Shown: positions 22,736 to 33,015 of the stretch, in pieces
Numbering within the stretch: position 1 is the first letter of the stretch
Layout of the letters: each line of letters starts with the position of its first letter
Assembly: GCF_022682495.2 (NCBI RefSeq)
Contig: NC_071392.1
Span: forward strand, 73,802,097 to 73,866,096
Origin: Desmodus rotundus
Lineage: Eukaryota; Chordata; Mammalia; Chiroptera; Phyllostomidae
Reading direction: 5' to 3'
DNA: 64,000 nt
The notes under the pieces: model-generated
What the model was told of the DNA's origin: nothing
The model's input: only the letters and a program-made list of their open reading frames with translations
The model's database searches: none
Translations under genes and position numbers: made by a program

Positions 22736-23431
22736 ATGGCCCAAATGACAGAACACTTCAAAGCTCCAGAAAAAATACAACTAAGCGACGAAGAGATAGC
22801 CAATCTATCGGATGCACAGTTCAAAGCACTGGTTATCAATATGCTCACAGACTTGGTTGAATCTGTTCGAAAAACAGATGAAAAAATGAAGCCTATGCTA
22901 AGAGAAACAAAGGAAAATGTACAGGGAACCAATAGTGATGAGAAGGAAACTGGGACTCAAATCAATGGTGTGGACCAGAAGGAAGAAACAAACATCCAAC
23001 CAGAAAAGAATGAAGAAACAAGAACTTGGAAAAATGAGGAGAGGCTTAGGAACCTCCAGGACACCTTGAAACGTTCCAACATCCGAATTATAGGGGTGCC
23101 AGAAGGAGAAGAGGAAGAACAAAAAATTGAAAACTTATTTGAACAAATAATGGAGAACTTCCCTAATATGGCAAAGGAAATAGACTTCCGGGAAGTCCAG
23201 GAAGCTCAGAGAGTCCCAAAGAAGCTGGACCCAAGGAGGAACACTACAAGGCACATCATAATTACATTACCCAAGATTAAACGCAAGGACCTACGTCCAA
23301 GATTACTGTATCCAGCAAAGCTATCATTTAGAATGGAAGGGAGGATAAAGTGCTTCTCAGATACGGTCAAGTTGAAGAGGCTCATCATCACCAAGCCCTT
23401 ATTATATGAAATGTTAAAGGGAGTTACCTAA
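22736..23431 (+). CDS. HAL1 ORF1 protein with internal C-terminal-domain deletion
   Basis: The frame is open for 231 residues, with the Met preceded by a run of A (18 including its own). ORF1p is a trimeric RNA-binding chaperone. Residues about 20-60 form the start of a helical/coiled-coil region and 60-110 are charged. The RRM spans roughly 110-182, with RNP-like stretches SNIRIIGVPEGEEE (114-127) and RHIIITLPK (172-180). The C-terminal domain follows at once with LRPRLLYPAKLSF (186-198) and ends at PLLYEMLKGVT. Between residues 182 and 183 about 47 residues are missing relative to copy A and to the L1 at 5540-5700. These include the ARRDW/ASREW-type helix of the C-terminal domain. The deletion keeps the frame exactly. 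Whether the shortened protein binds RNA or forms trimers is unknown, and expression is not shown. Copy C has the same deletion. Confidence 0.75.
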   Translation: MAQMTEHFKAPEKIQLSDEEIANLSDAQFKALVINMLTDLVESVRKTDEKMKPMLRETKENVQGTNSDEKETGTQINGVDQKEETNIQPEKNEETRTWKNEERLRNLQDTLKRSNIRIIGVPEGEEEEQKIENLFEQIMENFPNMAKEIDFREVQEAQRVPKKLDPRRNTTRHIIITLPKIKRKDLRPRLLYPAKLSFRMEGRIKCFSDTVKLKRLIITKPLLYEMLKGVT

Positions 23432-24551
23432 GAAAAAGAAGATCAAAAATAGGAACAGTAAAAATGACAGCAAACTCACAGTTATTAACGACCACACCTA
23501 AAACAAAAACAAGAGCAAACTAGGCAAACAACTAGAACATGAGGGTTGTCAATAAGGGAGTGGGAGGGGGAGAGGGGGGTAAAGGTACAGAGAATAAGTA
23601 GCATAGATGATAGGTGGAAAATAGACAGGGGGAGGGTAAAAATAGTGTAGGAAATGTAGAAGCCAAAGAACTTATAAGTATGACCCATGGACATGAACTA
23701 TGGGGGGGAGTGTGGGAGGGAGGGGGGTGGGCAGGATGGAGTGGAGTGGGGGGAGAAATGGGACAACTGTAATAGCATAATCAATAAATATATTTAAAAA
23801 AAAATTAAAATAAAATAACAGCCTCAAATCAACTAAGTTTTGGCCTTAAGTTGACACAGAAGAGATAATTAAAACCAAAGCAAGAAGAAGAAAAGAAATA
23901 ACAATGATGTGAGCAAAAATCATATCTTTAGGTTTAAAAATAGAAGTCAAACAATAATCAATTAAGTAAAAAACTATTTCTTTTAAAAGCCCAATAAAAT
24001 TTATAAATGCTAGCAATACTCATCAAGAAAGAATATCAGGAATGAATTAAGAACATCAGTATAGATCCCAAAGTTATAAAAGAATAATAAATGAATAAAT
24101 ATTGAGGACAAAAGATATTTTTTAAAAATCTATAGTAAATTTGAATACCACCATATATATTGAAGAACTTGAATTTATAATTAAAAACTTTTCCATAAAG
24201 ATAGCTTTTCTCCTACAAGTGTGTGCAAGGCAAAGATGTCAATCTCACCACTTCTATTCAGACCTAGATGCTTCATTGGTAAATTCTTTTAAAGGAAGAA
24301 ATAAAACAATTCTATACAAACTATTTCAAATAATGGAAAAAATGTGCTCATTTTATGAGGCCAGCATTATCTTGATACCAAATCAAAGACCTCAAGAAAA
24401 CTAAAACTACTGCCTAATAGTCTTTGTAAATATCAATGCATAATTCTTTAACAAAATATTGGCAAATTCAAGTCCAAAAATATATTTAAAAGAATAATAA
24501 ACAATGACCAACAAGGTATATCCCAGAAATACCATCAATTCACTGTATTTT

Positions 24552-25770
24552 AAAAAATTTTTTATTGTTATTCAATTACAGTTGTCTGCATTTTCTCCCC
24601 ATCCCTCCACCCCACCCCAGCCAATCCCACCTCCCCCCCACCTCTACCCTCCCCCTTGATTTTATCCATGTGTCCTTTATAGTAGCTCCTGTAAACCCTT
24701 CTCCCCACTATCCCCTCCCCACTCCCCTCTGGCTATTGTTACATTGTTCTTAATTTCAATGTCTCTGATTATATTTTGTTTGCTTTTTTCTTTTGTTGAT
24801 TATGTTCCATTTAAAGGTGAGATCATGTGGTATTTGTCCCTCACCACCTGGCTTATTTCACTTAGCATAATGCTCTCCAGTTCCATCCATGCTGTTGCAA
24901 AGGGTATAAGCTCCTTCTTTCTCTCTGCTGCGTAGAATTCCAACTTACACCATACACAAAAATAAATTCAAGGTGGATAAAAGACTTAAATATAAGTCGT
25001 AACACCATAAAAGTCCTACAGGAAAACATTGGCAGGAAAATCTCAGACATTCCATGCAGCAACATCCTCACAGACACATCCCCTAAAGCAAGGGACATAA
25101 AGGAAAGAATAAACATATGGGACCTCATCAAAATAAAAAGCTTCTGCATGGCTAAAGAAAACAACACTAAAATACAAAGAGAACCAACAGTATGGGAAAA
25201 TATATTTGCTAATGATACCTCAGACAAGGGCCTGATCTCCAAAATATATAAAGAACTCACATGACTGCACTCCAGGAAGACAAACAACCCAATTAAAAAA
25301 TGGGCAAAGGACTTGAACAGACACTTCTCCAAGGAAGACATACAGAGGGCCCAGAGACATATGAAAAGATGCTCAGCATCACTAGCCATCAGAGACATGC
25401 AAATTAAAACCATAATGAGGTACCATCTCACACCGGTCAGAGTGGCCAACATAAACAAATCCACAAACAAATGTTGGAGAGGATGCGGAGAAAAGGGAAC
25501 CCTAGTACATTGTTGATGGGAATGCAGACTGGTGAGGCCACTGTGGAAAACAGTATGGAATTTCCTCAGAAACTAAAAATGGAACTGCCCTTTGACCCAG
25601 CAATTCTGCTGCTGGGATTATACCCTAAGAACCCTGAAACACCAAACCAAAAGAACCTATGCACCCCAATGTTCATAGCAGCACAATTTACAATAGCCAA
25701 GTACTGAAAGCAACCTAAGTGCCCATCAGCAAACAAGTGGATCAAAAAACTATGGTACATTTACACAATG
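24552..25770 (-). mobile_element. 5'-truncated L1 with 5' inversion (twin priming)
   Basis: The 3' part is on the minus strand (24552-24940): a poly-T start, a 3' UTR in reverse, then the end of ORF2. At 24940/24941 the orientation flips. Bases 24941-25770 carry the preceding ORF2 stretch on the plus strand. The two parts abut exactly in L1 order: the plus part ends at 'atttacacaatg' and the minus part begins at 'gaattctacgcagcaga', contiguous in the uninverted L1 at 38571-38595. Flanks caattcactgtatt (24536) and caattcaccatatt (25771) form an imperfect TSD whose first 8 bases are identical. The ORF2 piece still reads [20 protein letters not shown] and [14 protein letters not shown], but has frame breaks. 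Confidence 0.88.
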
Positions 25771-26620
25771 CAATTCACCATATTAACAGATAAATAGAAA
25801 ACTATATGATTATCTCAATTGATGTAAAAAAAGCATTCTTAAAATTCAACACCTATTCATGATATTAAAAAAATATGTGATTAAATAAGTAAATAATATA
25901 CTCTCAGCAAATTATGACTAGATAGAAACATCCTCAACATAATAATGTCTGCTGAAAAAATACATCCAACATCATATCTAAAGGCTCAATGCTTTTCCCC
26001 TAAAAGTGTATAGAGGGCAAAAATGTCTATTTCACCACTCCTATTCAACGTTATGCTAGAGTCTAGCCAGTAGAGTAGGGCAGGCAAAGGGGAGAGAGAG
26101 AGAAAGAGAGAGACAGAGAGAGAAAGGGAGGAAGACTGAAAGGGAGGAAGTAAAACCTGTTTAGCTGCAGACAACATAATCATCTACAAAGAAATCCTGA
26201 GGAATCTACAATAAAGTAATAAATGAAAGGGTAAATTTATCAAGAAACATTGAAAACTAAAAATTTTAAGTACCATTTATGACAGCATTGAAAAACATTA
26301 AACACTTAGGGATAAATTTAATAAAATACATACAAGACATATATACTGAAAACTATAAATGTTGCTGAAAAAATTTAAAGAAAATATAAGTAAATGAGGA
26401 GACATGATATGTTCATTGATCAGAAAACTCAATTGTGTTGCAATATCAATTATCCTCAAATTTGTAGGAATTGACAAACTGATTCTAAAATTTATAAAAT
26501 GACAAAACTATAAAACTACTAGAAGAAAACAAGAAAATCTTCACAAAATTGGTTTAAGCAAAGATGTTTAGACAGAACACAAAAAGCACCAAGCACTGTC
26601 CATTAAAAAAAATGGTAAGT

Positions 26621-26948
26621 TGGTCCAAATGTTTGTGTATCCTCAAGCTTCATTTTTAAAAATTCTAACTCCAAGATGATGGTATTATGAGCTAAGGCTG
26701 CTGGGAGGTAATTAGGTCATAGAGGCAGAACCCATGGTTGGGACTGTAAAAGAGATGCCAGAGAGCTGGCTTATCCCTTCCAACATGTGAGGATGCCACC
26801 TAAAAAGCAGATCCTCACCGGACACTACTCTGCTATCGCCATGATCTTGGACTTCCCAGACTCCAGAACTGTGCAAAATAAGTGTTTATTGTTTATAAAC
26901 TACCCATTTTTTAGTATTTTTTATAGCAGCCCAAATTGACTGGTTCTT
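26621..26948 (+). mobile_element. MLT1-type MaLR solitary LTR
   Basis: The motifs 'gatggtattatgagctaagg', 'ggtaattaggtcatagaggc', 'catgtgaggatgccacc', 'cttggacttcccagactcca' and 'atagcagcccaaattgactg' occur in the order found in LTRs of the MLT1 group (ERVL-MaLR). It carries no internal region. It is an old insertion and the exact TSD is not visible. Confidence 0.75.
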
Positions 26949-26999
26949 ACATACCTCTCCAATTTCATTCTTCCTATAGGTTACCATACTCCAGCCACA

Positions 27000-27300
27000 G
27001 TGGCCTTTCTTTCGATCTTTAAAGTCACTGTGCATCTTCTCTCTTTAAGGCCTTTTCAGTCATGCATTCTATGCTCAAATACACTCATACACCTGCTTCA
27101 CCTAAATCCTTACTCATCCTTCAGACCTCTGCTCAAACATCACTTCCTCAGGAAAGTCTTCCCATCCCCCTCCCCCAGCAGGTCAGAGCATCCTAACACA
27201 GTCGTTCACAACACTCTGAGTTTCTCCTCCACAGTATCTACTTCTATTGGAATTGAATTATTATTTGTGTGACTTACTATTCAATGTATATATCTCCTGC
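27000..27300 (+). repeat. L2 fragment
   Basis: The pattern 'cttactcatccttcagacctctgctcaaacatcacttcctcaggaaagtcttcc' is typical of the L2 3' portion. The small open frame at 27000-27272 is incidental. Confidence 0.6.
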
Positions 27301-27399
27301 AGAATTTAGCCTACAACAAAAAACAAAGTATGACCAAGCAAGTCCACAGTGATGATAAAATAAAGTGGCAACAGTGGCCCATCCTGAGGTAAGAAGTTT

Positions 27400-27655
27400 C
27401 TTTAATCACTGACAAAAAAATAAAAACCCTCACAGACAGACAACAGTATGGTGATTACCAGAGGGAAAGGGGGTGAGGGGAGGTAGGAGAGAATAAAGGG
27501 GGAATAAATGGTGATGGAAGAACACTTGACTTGGGGTGGTGAACAGTTGATATATTATGGAATTGTACCCTTGAAACCTATATAATTTTATTTACCAATG
27601 TCACCCCAATAATTTAAATAAATAAATGTTTGTTTGTTTGTTTGTTTTAAAAATA
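27400..27655 (+). mobile_element. Old L1 3' end with (GTTT)n tail
   Basis: The sequence 'acagtatggtgattaccagagggaaagggggtgaggg … acttggggtggtgaaca … ttgaaacctatataattttatttaccaatgtcaccccaat' is an L1 3' UTR. Its tail has become a TTTG microsatellite at about 27629-27648. Confidence 0.75.
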
Positions 27656-27659
27656 AGTC

Positions 27660-28839
27660 CAGAGGGACCCAGAACTCAGAGTAGAATAAACAAGCTTATA
27701 AAAAGTGAATGTCATTTTTATCTTTAAGGCCTTATTCATTTAATCTCTATGTTTTAAAATCTAAAAAAAATGGACTCATTACCAGGGATGGGACAATGTG
27801 CATCAAGAGGAATAACTAAAATGAATGTAAACATATAAAATATGTAATTATTCATGAATTTACAATAATATTCAAAAATTGGTCACCATCAGAAGCTGTT
27901 TGGGCACAAAATCATTATACTGAAAATTGATTTAAAAAACACAGAAAAAATTGAATACTTAACTTGCCTTTTCAGTACTTAAAAGTCATTAAACAGTGAA
28001 TGAGAAAGTGTTCTTTGTAGAAGAATTCCATCTAATAAATTCAGAAATAATTATTCCTATGATGGTGATACCGAAGTTTGTTTACTACTTTAAGCTTAAT
28101 TTGAGTTGGTCTCTTCACAAGACATTTCAAATAGCCCATTTCAAATAGCCCATCCCAAATAGGTCAGGGATATTTCTCTACCTTCCAAGGATCTTTCATG
28201 CCAATGGATCAATAGACTGAAGTATGGTTTGTATGATGAGACACTCAACATAGGGTTAAGTTTGGGATAGTCTGTGGAAAGTATGGAAGGCCAGCACAGA
28301 GAGTTTGTGCTTAATTCGCTAGGTGATGGGGAGCCACAAGAGATTTTCTTTCTCAGTGATGGTGTAACATTATCAGAGCTGTGTTTTATAAAAATAAATC
28401 CAACAGCATATATTAAAATAGACTGGAGAATGAAGGGACTGAAGGTGGTAAGAGAGTTGTGAAGTTATTGCAAAATCTAAGGAGGCTGTCAGAATGGCCT
28501 GAAGTGGGAATGGTGAATTCAGAAGCCAGAGGGGAAGTATAATTAGACAAAGGCTAACAATTATGATTAAAAAGGAAAAGCATAAATGTATGAAATGATA
28601 CCCACAGTGTGATGATTAATATGCCTTGTGATAATGATAATAATGACTATCAGGATTCAGTTTGCAAGCCCCAAGGAGTCCAAAATTCACAGCACTCTGT
28701 TGATAAAATAAAATTTTAAATCATTAAGCAACACTATTACACCAGCGTCTAACCAAGCAATATAAACCACTTGAATATTTAAAATAGAAAAGCTATAATG
28801 TAGGGAATTAGTTACACAGGTAATAGGAGAGGTAAAAAC
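27660..28839. other. Unassigned DNA with a short tandem repeat
   Basis: The 14-base unit catttcaaatagcc occurs twice, with a diverged third copy, at 28123-28163. Bases 28230-28520 resemble a later part of the same old repeat type seen near 15.84 kb. The 62-codon frame at 28274-28462 lies in that repeat and is not supported as a gene. Confidence 0.4.
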
Positions 28840-29175
28840 CCAGAGCACAGTGAGACAACCCCAAGATTAGCACCAAGAGGAAGCTACTACCATGCCTAAG
28901 CCAGAGAGAAAGTGAGCACTAGAGCCAGAGGCCAGGGCCACACAATGAAAGCTGAAACTATGGCAAGTCGGTACAAGGGAAGCTGAGGCTTCATAGGACA
29001 CACAGCCCCTGGCAGAGTATTCTTAAGGCAGAGACAGATATGCCAATCTCCTAGCAGTGCCCCCCACAAAGATCAACTGGAAGCTAACAACAGGGGAGCC
29101 GGGGAAATGCAACCTGCTGGGGTCAACCTCCCATAATGCAGGGCAAACCAAAGGATGGGTAAAGAATGCATATAA
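28840..29175 (+). repeat. Old interspersed repeat, family not named
   Basis: The stretch with 'aactggaagctaacaacagggg … aacctgctggggtcaacctcccataatgcagggcaaaccaaaggatggg' matches a common mammalian repeat theme that I cannot name safely. 1190-1530 may be related. Confidence 0.4.
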
Positions 29176-29499
29176 CAGCAGATAGGCCAAGGGCCAGCAC
29201 AACCATGCACGTTAGGCTGACAGCCTTCACATTTCCAGCATAAGACAAAAGAGAGAAAAAAAAACTCTTTATTTTTAAAGTATCAAAATCAAGCAAATTA
29301 AGTAAAAATTCTGTGACCTTAAACTTGAATTAGAAATATACGTACAGTCATGATTTATTTTTAAATACGTGTTTCCTAACCCTATCTACAGAGAAGGCAA
29401 AACACACTAATTACACAGTAGCAATGAACTCTCCTGATAGATTGTGGTCTTTAAGAACCTTCCTCAATGAACTAAAGCAAAGCTCCTTCTAGGAACACT

Positions 29500-30075
29500 G
29501 GTTCTAGACATACAGCAAGATGACCCTGCCTGGCACATCTTGTGCCAGAAAGCAAGGACATGATCAATAACTAATAGGTTTGTGTCAAAGGACACCACAG
29601 CAAATATGAAGGAGTTCCCACTGACCTGAAATGGGACGGTTCAACAAAAAAGGATAACTGCAATGAGTTAGAACACATTAAAATATAATAATCCATAAAT
29701 AAATCGAATCTGAATCAGAGCAAACCTTTATATCAAGTTACCAGTTTACATTAATGCAAAGATAGAGCAACAGGTTAAATGACACATGAGAGGGTAATCA
29801 GTCAAATCTAAAATGTGGAATACTTTATAGTATGATTGACACAGTGTCTCTAACAGATCAATGATATAAAAAAGGAAAAATACTTAAGGGACATATCAAC
29901 CAAATACAATGTGTGAACCTTGTTTTGATACAGATTCAAACAAACCAACTGTAAAAGACATTTTTGAGATAATTTGGGCAATTTGTATGTGTATGGATTT
30001 TAGATGATATTAAGGAATTATATTAATTTTGTTCAGAGTGGAAAAGCCTAATAGTTTTTTTTAAAAAGATAAAAT
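29500..30075 (+). mobile_element. Ancient L1 3' UTR (L1M group)
   Basis: The motif 'tacagattcaaacaaaccaactgtaaaagacatttttgagataatt' followed by 'ggattttagatgatattaaggaattatattaattttgtt' is characteristic of old L1M 3' ends. Confidence 0.65.
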
Positions 30076-30144
30076 GTTTTCAGAATAATTTGTAGCTCCT
30101 CACTCAATGATGCTCAAAGTTGGTCTGGCAGAGCTGGATCTGAA

Positions 30145-30220
30145 TCTTAAGAAGTGGTTCCTAAAACTGCCGGATTATCAGAACCACCTAGACAAGTTTT
30201 AAAAAATGTACATATATACT
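30145..30220 (+). repeat. MER5-like hAT fragment
   Basis: 'aagtggttcctaaaactgccggattatcagaaccacctagaca' resembles the end of a short hAT-Charlie element. Confidence 0.45.
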
Positions 30221-30469
30221 CTGTTCCAAGATGACACTAAGCTGTTCCGCTATCTTAAAAAATCATCCAGTTTTGAGTGTCATACTATAAAGTGAACAGG
30301 GCTATTTGGACAAAAGTCCCATTGTCAAGCCCTTTAAGCTGAGTCATTTTGTTCATACCACTGTTTCTGTACAGAAACCTGCCTCCAAGCCCAAGGTTCA
30401 TCACTCTTACCAAAGTGATCTGTTTTTATCTGAAAGGGTTTTTTCAATGTAATAAAGTAACAGTAGTAG

Positions 30470-30660
30470 TATTTACCATTTGTTACAAGTCTTCTACACA
30501 CATTCTACTATCTCTAACTTTTAAAATGATCTTGTAAGGCAGGTATTGATATTATCTCTATTGTACAGGTAAGAAAACTGAGACATAGAAAGTTAAATAA
30601 TTGTCCTTTGGTTATGTACAGCTAATAATTAAAGGGCTAACATTTGGGCTAGAATCTGTT
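30470..30660 (+). repeat. MIR SINE fragment
   Basis: The string 'aaaatgatcttgtaaggcaggtattgatattatctctattgtacaggtaagaaaactgagacatagaaagttaa' is the MIR core. A gtaag within it is part of the repeat, not a splice site I would trust. Confidence 0.75.
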
Positions 30661-31361
30661 GGATTCCAAAGACCACATTACTTCCATGATACTATATAAC
30701 TTCCCTAGAAACAGCAGGAAGAATATCCTGCCATATGCATAGCTTCCTTTATATCTACACTCAGAATTTGTTCTTCCCCAATGAGCTTGCAGGGGGCAGC
30801 TGCCAGAGTATAAGACCCAGCAAAGCACTAAATAATAGCTAATATCTAAGTGAAACAAGAAAAAATGACAGAAAGAAAAAAACACATGAATTAAGGTCCT
30901 ACAATAATGTATTATTAGCATTAATCATATGACTTTAAAGGAACTCCTTTCTCACCGTATCTGACCTAACAAATTGGAATTATTTCTTCCTACAAAAATG
31001 ATATGTATAAATGTCCAGAAGTATGTGAGAATTTCACGCATGATGCATTTTACAAGAGGAACCAAGGTAAAGTCAACATATTTTCAAGTCCTGACATGTT
31101 TAATGCATCTATAGAATCATAGCCATAAACAAAAAAATCACTAGGCTTTCAGTTGAAGCATAAACAGGACAACATTTTTATTTACCATTCCCTGCTACAG
31201 CTATTAGCTAATTGTCTTACTTTATGAAAAAGATATTCATTTCCTTTGAAATGCTTTCCCCACATCAAAGCAGTAGTCAATATCTTTGAGAAACTAAATT
31301 GCTGGGTATAAACCAAACTCCATATTATATAGCACAATTTCAACACTGAAGAATACTTATA
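30661..31361. other. Unassigned DNA
   Basis: I see no gene or confident repeat here. Confidence 0.45.
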
Positions 31362-31366
31362 CTCAT

Positions 31367-31803
31367 TGTTGGTTCACAGTCCTGGGAGGTCCCCCTGGTG
31401 AAATCTGAAACTGGCCCCCAGTACGAGGAGGGCAAAGAAAGACAAAGAAAGAGGTGGGAAAGCCAGAGAAAGCCCATCCAGCTTGGTAGGTGGTAGGTTC
31501 AATAAGAAAGGAAACTTACATATGAGGCGTGTCTGGCTGGGTGGTTGCAAGGAGAGTAGACCTCTGCACCCGCACAAAAGCTTATATGGAGGGCTAAATG
31601 GGGTTTAAACATGTACACCACCCAGATGGTCTCAACAGCACCTTGCTCTCTCCAGGCTGCGTCCTTGAAACACCTCCTATTGTGGGAATGGTGGGCAGAA
31701 TGTCTATTCCAAGGACAGGAGCCAGGGTGGGGAGCCTCTGACTGCCTGGGTGCAGCTTGCCAGTCAACCAGCAGTCACATACTATCGATGACCTCCCCCA
31801 ACA
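31367..31803 (-). mobile_element. Solo LTR of an endogenous retrovirus-like element
   Basis: The 437-bp unit starts tgttgg and ends ccaaca, a perfect 6-base inverted terminal pair. The 5-base direct repeat ctcat flanks it (31362-31366 and 31804-31808), as expected of integrase-made insertions. On the minus strand a TATA-like catataagc lies about mid-unit, followed by 'tttcttattgaacc', a weak poly-A-signal-like site. That orientation is preferred, but the ends are symmetric, so it is not certain. No internal viral sequence is present: this is a single LTR, the usual product of LTR-LTR recombination. The class is not assigned; 5-bp TSDs are typical of ERVL/MaLR-type insertions and are also seen in some others. 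Confidence 0.72.
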
Positions 31804-31808
31804 CTCAT

Positions 31809-32320
31809 GTACATCAAATATTCAAAACAACCAAAACGCAAATTCCCAAACACTGATGCTAAGATTTCATTTTTCATCTTTATCCAGGCACATCAACTTG
31901 GAACAACTTGCCAAGAGACCAGCCTTCTCAATAAGTGAAAATTGCACACAGTGGGGGATTTAATTTCCAGGCCACAGGAAGCTAAATCAATGAGAGAATC
32001 AATCTGAAAGGCTGTCCTTGTCAGCCATGAATGATGTTATTAACCCCTGTTCCAGAATCTTGGTAAAGAGTTTTTAGTACAGATACGCTGATCTCTAAAC
32101 TCTGAGAAATCTTGGAAGCAAGCTTAAGCATTATCATGGTATCAGTTACGTACTGCTGTATAACAGACCACCCCAAAATGGAGTGGCTTAAAACAACAAA
32201 CATCATTTTATTCAGGAATCATTACATTAATAGTCCCTCTGTACTTAACTCCTTTGATTTTTAGTTCTATAGACACAGCCTTTACCTATCTAGTAAAAAA
32301 AATAAAATAAAATAAAGTAC
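31809..32320. other. Unassigned DNA with an old repeat piece
   Basis: Bases 32130-32220 ('cgtactgctgtataacagaccaccccaaaatggagtggcttaaaacaacaaaca') look like part of an old LTR or DNA-transposon repeat. Nothing else is evident. Confidence 0.45.
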
Positions 32321-32540
32321 ACCTTGGCCAGGTGGCTTAGTTGTTTGGAGCATCATCCCACAGACCTAAAGGTCATGGGTTCAATTCCCAGTCAGGGCAC
32401 ATACCCAGGTTGTGGGTTCAATCCCTTGTTAGGGTGCTTATGAGAATGCAACCAATCGATGTTTATCTCTCACATCGAGGTCTGTCTCTTTCTCTCTCCC
32501 TCTCTCCCTTCCTCTCTCTCTAAAAGCAATAAAAAAATGT
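32321..32540 (+). mobile_element. VES-type tRNA-derived SINE (bat), sense
   Basis: The head 'ccttggccaggtggcttagt' carries an A-box-like region and 'gggttcaattccc' a B-box-like promoter element. Next come the 'cagggcacatacccaggttgtgggttcaatcc' body, 'aaccaatcgatgtttatctctcacatcgaggtctgtctctttctctctccctc' and an A-rich tail. This order is diagnostic for the bat VES family. The two boxes form an internal RNA polymerase III promoter. Confidence 0.9.
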
Positions 32541-32576
32541 GTTCAGGTAAGGATTGGAAAAAAAGAGTAGCATATT

Positions 32577-33015
32577 ATGATGGGTTGAAGTGTGTCCTCC
32601 CAAGGAAAATACGTTGCTGTCGTAACTCCAAGGTCCTAACCTCCAGAACTGCTACTGCAGAATGTGACTGTATTTGGAGGTAGGGTTTTTACTAAGGCAA
32701 TCAAGTTAAAATGAGGTCATCAGGGTGAGCCCTATTCCAGTATGACAGATGTCCTTATAGAAAGGAGAAATTTAGACACGCAGACAGACATACACAGAAA
32801 GAAGATGATATGAAGAGGCATGCGCGCAGGGAGAAGATGACTATCCATGAGCCAAGGAGAGAGGCCTGGAACAGATCCTCCCTCCAGCCCTCAGAAGACA
32901 CCAACTCTGCCAACACCTAAACTCCTGGCCTCCAGAGCTGTGAGGCAATTAATTTCTGTTCTGTAAACCTCCTAGTTTGAGGCACTTGGCTATGGCAGCC
33001 CTAGCAAACTAATGC
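32577..33015 (+). mobile_element. MLT1-type MaLR solitary LTR
   Basis: Ordered motifs are 'gatgggttgaagtgtgtcctc', 'gaatgtgactgtatttggaggtaggg', 'aatgaggtcatcagggtgagccct', 'gtccttatagaaaggag', 'cctggcctccagagctgtgagg' and 'ggctatggcagccctagcaaactaatgca'. This matches the MLT1 group more closely than the copy at 26.6 kb. Confidence 0.82.

Larger units (their letters stand above)
21977..23799 (+). mobile_element. HAL1 (half-L1) copy B, full length with intact ORF1
   Basis: The head 'ggaaccaagatggcggcgta' is followed by a CpG-rich 5' UTR of about 755 bp, one ORF1 and a G-rich 3' UTR ending 'aatcaataaatatatttaaa'. No ORF2 is present: the ORF1 stop at 23429-23431 is followed directly by the 3' UTR. 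A perfect 14-bp TSD (aaaaattaaaataa, 21963-21976 and 23800-23813) flanks it, though its first bases merge with the A tail. Retained CpG sites and an open ORF1 suggest a fairly recent insertion. It landed in the ancient L1. The 5' UTR contains a ~90-bp block twice. Confidence 0.9.
21560..26620 (+). mobile_element. Ancient L1 (L1M-like), split by two later insertions
   Basis: Degenerate ORF2 sequence can be followed in order through three pieces. 21560-21976 ends at 'gctaagaggaacttatagctttaactgctta'. 23800-24551 includes 'ccaaagcaagaagaagaaaagaaataac' and 'aataataaacaatgaccaacaaggtat'. 25771-26620 ends at 'aaaaagcaccaagcactgtccattaaaaa'. This is the order of the L1 reverse-transcriptase region and what follows it. 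The gaps are filled exactly by HAL1 copy B and by the inverted L1. No frame survives. Confidence 0.75.

Noticed and set aside
24862..25470. 202-codon minus-strand frame
   Set aside because: It is antisense to the L1 ORF2 fragment; the sense frame carries the L1 motifs. The similar frame at 37743-38219 is rejected for the same reason.
32321..32400. Functional tRNA gene
   Set aside because: The tRNA-like head with A- and B-box-like words belongs to the VES SINE; the body and CT-rich tail continue past it and no cloverleaf with an acceptor stem is supported.
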